A DNA stretch of 64,000 nt, taken from contig CAWAOP010000051.1 in NCBI GenBank assembly GCA_963783505.1, forward strand, positions 12,366 to 76,365, written 5' to 3'. Under the pieces are notes generated by a model. That model saw only the letters and a list, made by a program, of their open reading frames with translations, was not told the origin of the DNA and searched no databases. The position numbers were made by a program, and so were the translations under genes. This document shows positions 26,835 to 33,549 of the stretch, piece after piece. Position 1 is the first letter of the stretch. Every line of letters starts with the position of its first letter. The stretch comes from BOG-224 sp963783505 (GTDB taxonomy: Bacteria > Acidobacteriota > Terriglobia > Bryobacterales > Bryobacteraceae).

Positions 26835-28055
26835 ATGACGGACGTGAAGCCATTCTTAACGCGAGTCGTGCTGAAGAACTACAAGAGCATCGCCGCGAGC
26901 GGCGTGGATCTTCGTCCATTGACGTTCCTGGTAGGTCCAAACGGTTCCGGAAAGAGCAATTTTCTGGATGCCCTGCGGTTCACCAGCGATTCGCTACGGA
27001 GTTCTCTTGACAACGCTCTGCGCGACCGGGGAGGCATTGCGGAAGTGCGCCGCCGCAGCGGTGGACATCCAACCCATTTTGGAATCCGCTTGGAATTCCA
27101 GTTGCCTTCTTCGGTGGGCCATTATGCCTTCCGCATTGGCGCACTCTCGCAGGGCGGCTACGAAGTTCAGACCGAAGAGTGCACCATTCGCGGGCCCGAG
27201 AGCGCCCGGTTCCTGGTGACTGCCGGCGAAGTCAAGGAGTTTGAGTTAGGCGGAAAGCGAAACGGCATTGTTCCACCGGCAGCCTCGAAGGACCGGCTGT
27301 ATCTGGTAAACGTCTCAGGCACGCCAGATTTCAGGCCTGTTTACGATGCTCTGTCAAGGATGGGTTTCTACAGCCTAAACCCAGACAGAATACGCGACTT
27401 CCAATCGCCGGATTCCGGGGAACTTCTCGTTCGCGACGGCAGCAACATGACCAGCGTGCTCCGCCAACTCGCCAAGCGCGACAAGGCCCGAAAGAAACGT
27501 ATCGAGGAGTATCTATCTTCGATTGTTCCTGGCGTCAGTGGCGTCGACGTGAAAGACGTTCCACCTAAAGCCACATTAGAGTTCCGACAAGAAGTCGCGG
27601 GTTCCACCGATCCGTGGCGGTTCTCCGCTGGAAACATGTCGGACGGAACTCTTCGCGCTCTTGGTATTCTCGTCGCCCTGTTCCAGTCCCAAGGCGCTGC
27701 CATTCCAAGCGTACCCCTCGTGGGCATTGAAGAGCCAGAAGTTGCCCTGCACCCCGCGGCGGTCTTCGCACTCCTAGACGCGCTTCGGGAGGCGAGCGAA
27801 TCGACGCAGGTGATCGTCACGACGCATAGCCCCGATCTGCTAGATCAGGCAGACATGGATCGCGAACTCCTCCTTGCCGTGTATGCCGAAAAGGGCGCGA
27901 CGCAAATTGCCCAGGTCGATGAGCCAAGTCGCGAGGCTGTTGGTAGGAGGCTCTATACGCCAGGCGAGTTGCTCCGTCTCGACCAACTGCGGCCGGATAT
28001 CAAGCTTTTTGGTGCCGGCACGAAGTTGCCTCTTTTGGATGGAGCAGGGCTGTGA
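26835..28055 (+). CDS. AAA ATPase, OLD/RecF-like (ABC-type head), in a two-gene module
   Basis: This 406-residue cytoplasmic ATPase of the AAA_21/AAA_15 (SMC/OLD-like) type begins with VVLKNYKSIAASGVDLRPLT. It then has Walker A FLVGPNGSGKSNFLDAL (residues about 31-47), the ABC signature-like segment SAGNMSDGTLRALGILVAL, Walker B VPLVGIEEPEVALHP, and the switch His in IVTTHSPDLLDQ. Unlike full OLD nucleases it has no C-terminal TOPRIM domain. A TOPRIM-like protein is encoded by the next gene, which overlaps it by 4 bases (GTGA). The pair sits alone inside a tRNA-bounded island, suggesting a defence role. GC content looks lower than in neighbours, in line with transfer. Confidence 0.9.
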   Translation: MTDVKPFLTRVVLKNYKSIAASGVDLRPLTFLVGPNGSGKSNFLDALRFTSDSLRSSLDNALRDRGGIAEVRRRSGGHPTHFGIRLEFQLPSSVGHYAFRIGALSQGGYEVQTEECTIRGPESARFLVTAGEVKEFELGGKRNGIVPPAASKDRLYLVNVSGTPDFRPVYDALSRMGFYSLNPDRIRDFQSPDSGELLVRDGSNMTSVLRQLAKRDKARKKRIEEYLSSIVPGVSGVDVKDVPPKATLEFRQEVAGSTDPWRFSAGNMSDGTLRALGILVALFQSQGAAIPSVPLVGIEEPEVALHPAAVFALLDALREASESTQVIVTTHSPDLLDQADMDRELLLAVYAEKGATQIAQVDEPSREAVGRRLYTPGELLRLDQLRPDIKLFGAGTKLPLLDGAGL

Positions 28056-28652
28056 ATCCGATCTTGGTCGGTCTTGTGGTGGAAGGTCACGGCGAGGTTA
28101 AGGCGGCCCCGGTCTTGTTTCGAAGAATTGCGCGTGAGATCGACCCCAGCGTGAAGCTGGAAGTCCTGCCGCCAATACGAAAACCACGTGGCAGTCTGCT
28201 GAACAAGCAAGGTGAACTAGAGCGAGCCGTCGAACTGGCAGCGCTGAAGGTACGCCCGCGTGGAGGCGTTTTCGTCCTTCTCGATAGCGACGACGATTGC
28301 CCGGCGGAGTTGGCTCCATGTCTTTTGGCTCGCGCGGAGGCACGCAGGTATGGGGCTGCAAGTGTCCGTAATCCTTCCCCAACGTGAATTTGAAGGTTGG
28401 TTTCTGGTCGCCGCCGAGTCGATTCGCGGAATGCGAGGACTGCCCGAAGATCTGGCTCCTCCGCAGAACCCAGAGGAGATTCGTGGAGCCAAGGGATGGC
28501 TTCGCGACCATATGCACGGGCGTGTTTACTCCGAGACAATTGACCAGCCTGCGCTAGCGGCGGTGTTTGACCTGAACCAGGCGAGGGCCGCGAAGTCATT
28601 TGATAAGTGCTGTCGGGAGCTACGGCTATTGATCGAGCGGTTTCGAGGCTGA
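28052..28652 (+). CDS. DUF4276 TOPRIM-like protein, partner of the AAA ATPase (frameshifted near 28345)
   Basis: This protein is about 199 residues after repair. The N-terminal LVVEGHGEVKAAPVLFRR carries the TOPRIM-type Glu (VEGxGE), and FVLLDSDDDCP carries the DxD pair. Together they form the metal site of TOPRIM nucleases and primases. The C-terminal part, in the +1 frame, has VSVILPQREFEGWFLVAAESIRG, the segment that defines DUF4276 (PF14103). One extra base between 28341 and 28356 (for example the A in CGCAGGTATG) explains the break. The GTG start overlaps the ATPase stop. It is likely a nuclease controlled by the ATPase, though this is untested. Confidence 0.8.
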
Positions 28653-28699
28653 CCCAGAGCATCAATGTCTCTCGGCGGAATTGCAGCGGCGGACGCCAA

Positions 28700-28721
28700 T
28701 CGAATCCCTCTTCCTCCGCCA
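28700..28721. repeat. attR-like direct repeat of the tRNA-Ser 3' end
   Basis: This is a perfect 22-base copy of 26607-26628, ending in the same CTCCGCCA. It lies 47 bases after the DUF4276 stop and 32 bases before the serine hydrolase start, so it closes a 2.1-kb segment that begins at the tRNA. Flanking bases on either side differ from those of the tRNA. Confidence 0.85.
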
Positions 28722-28753
28722 TCAAGCCGCGCTCCCGATCGGCCACAAACCCT

Positions 28754-30031
28754 ATGAAAATGCGATATGCAATGTGGAGCGCCGCCGTCTCCGCGCTGCT
28801 TGCAACGGCGAGCCAGTTGGCTGGTCAAGTTCCCGTCGGAAAACCGGAAGATGCCGGAATGTCTACCGAGCGGCTGAAACGGATCCACGAAGCGATCGAG
28901 CGGCATATCGACGCCGGAGATATTTCCGGCGCGGTGACGCTGGTGGCGCGGCGGGGGAAGATCGTTCACTTCGAAGCGCACGGATTGATGGACATCGAGT
29001 CGAAGAAGCCGATGACGAAGGACGCCATCTTCCGGATCGCCTCGATGACCAAGCCGGTTACGGGCGCGGCGGTCATGATGATGGTGGAAGAAGGCAAGAT
29101 CCGCCTGACCGACCCCGTTTCCAAGTTCATTCCCGAGTTCAAGGACATGAAGGTCGCAATGCCGCGGAACTCGATCACCCCGGCGCCGGCGGCCCAGCCG
29201 GCCGGCGCTCCGGACTTCTATTTGGAACCGGCCTATCGCGAAATCACGGTTCGCGATCTCCTCACTCACACCTCCGGGTTGATGAGCGGCGGACTGGGAG
29301 CGCGCGAAGGGGCTCGGATCGCGCCGAAGTCACCCACCGACACCCTGGCTACTTACATCCCCAAGCTGGCCGCCGTGCCGCTCGACTTTCAGCCTGGCAC
29401 GCAGTGGGCCTATAGCGGTTCGGCCGGCCCGGAAGTACTCGGACGAATCGTGGAGATCGTGTCGGGCCTGCCATACGATCAGTACCTCAAGACTCGGGTC
29501 TTCGACCCACTCGGAATGAAAGACACTTTCTTCTATACGCCGGACGACAAAAGACCCAGGCTAGTGACTCTGTACGATAAGAGCCCCAACGGTTTGCGTA
29601 AGAACGCGAATCAGGACGGTGTGTCTTCGAAGATTTACTTCGGCGCCGGAGGCGGGCTCATGTCTACAGCCGAAGATTACTTGCAACTTGCCCAGATGTA
29701 CCTGAATGGCGGCAAGCTGAACGGCCACGTTCTACTGAGTCCCACAACCGTGAAGTTGATGTCCTCCAATCACGTGGGAGACATGTTCAACGGAAAGCTG
29801 GGGCGTCCCGCTCACGGCATGGGCTACGGGCTCTTGCTCGGAATTGTGGAGGACTCGGTGGCCTCGGGACTGCGCGTTTCAAGCGGCAGCTTCGGCTGGG
29901 ACGGATTGTACGGCACGCAGACGTGGATCGATCCCTCGCAGCAGATGGTCACCATCGTCATGATCCAGACGCAGGTGGCTCAGGTGCAGCGCGATTTCGA
30001 GAACGCGGTGATGCAGGCGATTGTGGAGTAG
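28754..30031 (+). CDS. Exported serine hydrolase, class C beta-lactamase family
   Basis: This is a 425-residue protein with a signal peptide (MKMRYAMWSAAVSALLATAS). The beta-lactamase/esterase fold has the nucleophile motif IASMTKPVTG (SxxK, Ser about 95), the second motif WAYSGSAGPEVLG (Tyr of YxN/YxS type), and the LMSTAEDYLQLAQMYLNGGK region. The usual C-terminal HxG/KTG is replaced by SFGWDGLYG. Members include EstB-like esterases and D-aminopeptidases; true antibiotic hydrolysis is not implied. The start follows the right attachment repeat by 32 bases. The frame upstream of 28754 is not genuine. Confidence 0.9.
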   Translation: MKMRYAMWSAAVSALLATASQLAGQVPVGKPEDAGMSTERLKRIHEAIERHIDAGDISGAVTLVARRGKIVHFEAHGLMDIESKKPMTKDAIFRIASMTKPVTGAAVMMMVEEGKIRLTDPVSKFIPEFKDMKVAMPRNSITPAPAAQPAGAPDFYLEPAYREITVRDLLTHTSGLMSGGLGAREGARIAPKSPTDTLATYIPKLAAVPLDFQPGTQWAYSGSAGPEVLGRIVEIVSGLPYDQYLKTRVFDPLGMKDTFFYTPDDKRPRLVTLYDKSPNGLRKNANQDGVSSKIYFGAGGGLMSTAEDYLQLAQMYLNGGKLNGHVLLSPTTVKLMSSNHVGDMFNGKLGRPAHGMGYGLLLGIVEDSVASGLRVSSGSFGWDGLYGTQTWIDPSQQMVTIVMIQTQVAQVQRDFENAVMQAIVE

Positions 30032-30133
30032 GCGCCAAGGTCTTGCTCCACTATCCGACAGACTGCTACGAACGGAACACAGTATTTATCGCCGCGGCCA
30101 GCGATCATGCTTGCCGAAGTCTCTCAGAGTCTC

Positions 30134-31801
30134 CTAAGATAGCGAGGGGGCCCTTAGGCTGAGCGGATCGGGACAATAACTTCGTTCCCGGTATGCGAAG
30201 TAATCGAAATCGGCTGGGCGGCCGGCGCCGGATAAATCCTGGCAGCACATCCCCACGAAAGCTCCGGTGAAGTTGGGCGCCGCCGGTGGACCCGCCTCAT
30301 CCGATAGCAGGCTCGCATCCCACTGGCCGGGCAGCCACAGCCAATCCTGGCCGCCGGCGCGAAATGCAAAGCGGAGGCGCTCGTAATCCACTTCCACGCG
30401 GAGATGAATCCGCGGGTCAGTGGGAATCGGAATAGGTTCCGAAGTCACATCGGGCGCCATCTGATCGGGTGAGCAGGTTATGACGCGGAGGTGCTTACCC
30501 AACGCTCGGTCGTAGGAGACATAGAGGTAGTGATACTTGCTTCCGTTGTAATAGCAGACCAGTCCCGCCATTTGCTGGAAGCGGTCCGGCTGAAAATCGA
30601 CTACCGTGGATGCGCTGTAGCAGTGGGATTGTTGCCTGCGCGCCACGAGCGCCTGGCGGAACGGGCTGCCCAAGGTTTCGCGTCCGTAAAGCCGTAAGTG
30701 GCCCGGCCGCTCGGTAAGGCTGAACAGTTCGTCGGGCCACGGAGACCGCAGCCACTGGAAATCGAGTGGAAGCTCGGGCCGGTCGAAGTCCTCTCGCTCG
30801 GACAATGACGGAAACGTGTGAGCCGGCAAAGCAGGCGCCGCGACTTCCGAGTAGGGAAGGCCTTTACCGTCCGCGGTCCGGAGCCATCCATCCGATCCCC
30901 ATTGCATTTTCTGGATGGCGGTCTCGCGGCCCAGCGTGCAGCGCCCGCGATTGCGCAGGGGCCGGCCGCAGAGATGGACCATGTACGTCTCGCCGGCTTG
31001 CGTGTCAACGAGATCGGCATGCCCGGCCCGCTGTAATTCGATATCCGGACGGTGGCGCGACGTCAGAATGTACTTCTCCGGATGAAGCTCATACGGCCCA
31101 GCGATCTCCCGCGACCGCGCCAGCGTCACCGCATGTCCCCATCCCGTGCCACCTTCCGCGGTGAGCAAATAAAAATAACCGCCGCGCTTGTAAAGATGAG
31201 GCCCTTCGGTGAATGCAATCTCAGTGCCCTTGAAAATCAGTTTCGGCTCGCCGATGAGCCTTTTCTCCTCGACGGAGTACTCCTGCAAGACGATTCCCGC
31301 GAAGCGGTTGTTGCCGGGGCGGTGGTCCCACATCATGTTGACCAGGTATTTGCGCCCATCGTCCTCGTGGAACAGCGAGGGGTCGAAGCCGCTCGAGTTC
31401 AGGTAAACCGCGTCGGACCATTCGCCATCGATACGCGGGCTGGTCACCAGGTAGTTGTGAGTATCGCGGAACTTGATGCCGGCCGTGCCCTGGGACGCGG
31501 AGCCATACCGTTTTACGTCGGTGTAGATCAAATAGAACAGGCCGTCGCAGTAAGTCAGGCAGGGCGCCCAGACGCCGCATGAGTCGGGATCGCCGAGCAT
31601 ATTGAGCTGGCTCGCGCGAGTGAGCGGGCGCGTGAGCAGCCGCCAGTGCACAAGGTCGCGCGAGTGATGGATCTGCACGCCGGGGAACCATTCGAAGGTC
31701 GAAGTGGCAATGTAGTAATCGTCGCCGACGCGAAGGATGGAAGGATCGGGATTGAATCCCGGCAGAATAGGATTTCGGATGAGACGAGCGGCGTCCGGCA
31801 T
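30134..31801 (-). CDS. Glycoside hydrolase family 43 (beta-xylosidase type)
   Basis: This 555-residue protein has no signal peptide, so it is probably cytoplasmic. The GH43 five-blade propeller carries the three acidic residues: general base Asp in NPILPGFNPDPSIL, the pKa-modulating Asp in SSGFDPSLFHEDDG, and general acid Glu in AFTEGPHLYKRGGY. A C-terminal beta-sandwich (about 335-540) matches the GH43 subfamily with xylosidase/arabinofuranosidase activity. Its ATG lies 13 bases after the stop of an MFS transporter, so import and cleavage of a pentose oligomer are coupled. This fits with the araBD-galM operon elsewhere in the window. Confidence 0.93.
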   Translation of the reverse strand: MPDAARLIRNPILPGFNPDPSILRVGDDYYIATSTFEWFPGVQIHHSRDLVHWRLLTRPLTRASQLNMLGDPDSCGVWAPCLTYCDGLFYLIYTDVKRYGSASQGTAGIKFRDTHNYLVTSPRIDGEWSDAVYLNSSGFDPSLFHEDDGRKYLVNMMWDHRPGNNRFAGIVLQEYSVEEKRLIGEPKLIFKGTEIAFTEGPHLYKRGGYFYLLTAEGGTGWGHAVTLARSREIAGPYELHPEKYILTSRHRPDIELQRAGHADLVDTQAGETYMVHLCGRPLRNRGRCTLGRETAIQKMQWGSDGWLRTADGKGLPYSEVAAPALPAHTFPSLSEREDFDRPELPLDFQWLRSPWPDELFSLTERPGHLRLYGRETLGSPFRQALVARRQQSHCYSASTVVDFQPDRFQQMAGLVCYYNGSKYHYLYVSYDRALGKHLRVITCSPDQMAPDVTSEPIPIPTDPRIHLRVEVDYERLRFAFRAGGQDWLWLPGQWDASLLSDEAGPPAAPNFTGAFVGMCCQDLSGAGRPADFDYFAYRERSYCPDPLSLRAPSLS

Positions 31802-31814
31802 CTTTCGAAGTCTC

Positions 31815-33095
31815 CTAGCGGGCCTCGATCAAAGGCGGCGCGGCGGCTTCCGTGCGTTCGCGGACCAGCGTCCACAGGACCACCGCGCCGATCAGATCGA
31901 GCGCGCCCAAACACACAAAGAACGGCGTGTAGCCAACCGTGGCCACCAAACCGCCGATCAGCAAATTGAACAATGTCAACCCTCCATTACCCATCGTGCC
32001 GGCCATGCCCGCCACCGTGGCCACTTCATTTCTCTTGAATAAATCGGAGGACATGGTGATCGCCGTGACCGAAAGCGTCTGGTGGGCGAAACCCGCCAGC
32101 GCGAGCAGGGCGACCGCGGCATACGGGCTCAGAACGAATCCGACGAACCCCACGCCCATCATCATGAACGCGCCCAGCGTGAATACCGAGCGGCGGGAAT
32201 TGACCACGCTCAGTCCGAACCGCTCCTGGAGGTATTTCGCCAGCCAGCCGCCGAACAAACAGCCGAAATCGGCGGCCAGGAACGGTACAACCGTGGAAAT
32301 CGCCATGTGCTTCAGATCCATGTGGCGGACGTTGGTCAGATACAACGGAACCCAGAAGCTCAACGTGCCCCATGTCGGATCGGCCAGGAAGCGCGGCAAT
32401 GCGATTCCCCAGAAATTGCGCTGCGCGGCAATCTTGAGAATCGAAGGGCGAGATCCATCGCTTTGAAGGTGTTTCTCCTGTCCGGAGAGAATGTAGTTGC
32501 GCTCTTCGTCGGTAAGCCCGCGGTGATCGGCCGGCGATTGGTAAAAGAGCAGCCACAGAACCACCCAAATCAGACCGAGCGATCCCGTGATGTAGAACGC
32601 CGCGCGCCAGTTGTAGGTCAGAATCGCCCAAGCCACCAGCGGTCCGGCGATCATGGAGCCGAACGACGCTCCGATGTTATAAACCCCGCCTGCCAGGCCG
32701 CGCTCCTTGGCGGGGAACCACTCCGCGGTCGCCTTCATGCCGGCCGGGTTCGCCGACCCCTCGGCGAATCCCATGCCGCCTCGGAGGCCCGCAAGGGCCT
32801 GCCAGCTATTCGCAAAGCCGTGCGACATGTTGATCAGCGACCAGGCGACGACGAAGATGGCGAGGCCGATCCGCAACCCGAGCACGTCGAGCGCGTAGCC
32901 GCAGATCGGCTGGAGCATGATAAAGCCCTGAAATGTCCCGACGATCCACGAGTACTGTTTTTCGGCGATGTGCAGGTCGCGCATGATGGTGGGCGCCGCG
33001 ACCGCGAGCGTACTACGCGTCAGATAATTGACGACCGAGCCAAGCATGATCAGCCCGATCATCCACCAGCGGAGCCGTCCTTTGAATAGCTTCAC
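31815..33095 (-). CDS. MFS transporter, anion:cation symporter (ExuT-like) type
   Basis: This is a 426-residue protein with about 12 hydrophobic segments. Family motifs are NYLTRSTLAVAAPTIMRDL after the first helix, LGLRIGLAIFVVAWSLINM, GGMGFAEGSANPAGMKATAEWFP, and KERGLAGGVYNIGASFGSMIA. This is the ACS subfamily that moves hexuronates, phthalate and other organic anions. The GTG at 33095 is chosen because AGGAAG precedes it and the hydrophobic core starts soon after; the frame further upstream runs into a repeat element. It is co-transcribed with the downstream GH43 gene, so a uronic acid or decorated pentose oligomer is a reasonable substrate. Confidence 0.88.
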   Translation of the reverse strand: MKLFKGRLRWWMIGLIMLGSVVNYLTRSTLAVAAPTIMRDLHIAEKQYSWIVGTFQGFIMLQPICGYALDVLGLRIGLAIFVVAWSLINMSHGFANSWQALAGLRGGMGFAEGSANPAGMKATAEWFPAKERGLAGGVYNIGASFGSMIAGPLVAWAILTYNWRAAFYITGSLGLIWVVLWLLFYQSPADHRGLTDEERNYILSGQEKHLQSDGSRPSILKIAAQRNFWGIALPRFLADPTWGTLSFWVPLYLTNVRHMDLKHMAISTVVPFLAADFGCLFGGWLAKYLQERFGLSVVNSRRSVFTLGAFMMMGVGFVGFVLSPYAAVALLALAGFAHQTLSVTAITMSSDLFKRNEVATVAGMAGTMGNGGLTLFNLLIGGLVATVGYTPFFVCLGALDLIGAVVLWTLVRERTEAAAPPLIEAR

Positions 33096-33215
33096 GGTCT
33101 TCCTTTTCGCGTCGCCCCGGCGCCGCGGCGCAATCTTGCGCCCGGCAAACCGAAGGCCGGGATTCGAAATTCGAATCTCAATGTTAGCGAAATGGAAGTC
33201 CGCCGGGCGCCTTAC

Positions 33216-33435
33216 CCTGAATTCCGAAGTTCGGATGCCCCGTAACAGGGCATGCCTTGAGGCGAGCCGATAGGGCCAATCCATCGAACGGCTTTAGCCG
33301 CTGCCGGCCTCTCCAGGGGCTAAAGCCCTGAGCTCTCATTGAATCGTACGGCACGCCTCAAGGCGTGCCCGGTTACAAATCCTTCCGATGCTCCGAGTTC
33401 ACTTTGGCGATCAAGTTCAGCCGATCCCAATTTCG
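33216..33435 (+). repeat. 220-bp dispersed inverted-repeat element, copy B
   Basis: This is an ungapped match to 6657-6876 in the same orientation, with about 11 substitutions by eye. Several substitutions hit one arm of a stem (for example GGGCTCGCC in copy A, GGGCATGCC here), while the palindrome GGCACGCCTCAAGGCGTGCC is unchanged. Confidence 0.9.
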
Positions 33436-33460
33436 ATCTTCAGGCTTACTTCATCCGTCA

Positions 33461-33480
33461 GGCCGGCCAGGGGGCCGGCC
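33461..33480. terminator. Hairpin downstream of the S9 peptidase gene
   Basis: Eight-base perfect arms GGCCGGCC and GGCCGGCC enclose AGGG. It lies about 70 bases past the stop of the minus-strand peptidase gene, with no T-run on either side. It could stop transcription or simply be part of the repeat-rich spacer. Confidence 0.4.
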
Positions 33481-33549
33481 ACACAAATGCCGAGTCCTCG
33501 AGCGGAGACGATTCGCACGGAATCACGGTGTCAATGCCCCGGTCTCGAA

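Larger units (their letters stand above)
26629..28721 (+). mobile_element. tRNA-Ser-targeted mini-island carrying the AAA/DUF4276 pair
   Basis: This 2093-bp segment lies between the end of tRNA-Ser and the downstream copy of the tRNA 3' end. It holds only the two-gene AAA ATPase/DUF4276 module and about 200 leading bases (26629-26834) with no recognisable gene. No integrase, excisionase or transposase is present, so it was either mobilised in trans or is what remains after loss of a recombinase. The host genes on either side (DUF421, serine hydrolase) look like ordinary chromosome. Confidence 0.75.
33096..33549. other. Intergenic region with repeat copy B and a hairpin
   Basis: This 454-bp noncoding stretch lies between the MFS start and the S9 peptidase stop. 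The first 120 bases hold the MFS promoter region, 33216-33435 is the second copy of the 220-bp repeat, and 33461-33480 is a strong hairpin. Nothing else is recognised. Confidence 0.7.

Noticed and set aside
26530..26838. Plus-strand open frame covering tRNA-Ser and its downstream bases, and a minus-strand frame ending EEEGFEPPSESP
   Set aside because: The frames read through a tRNA gene. The minus-strand ending is the usual spurious translation of a tRNA-Ser 3' end.
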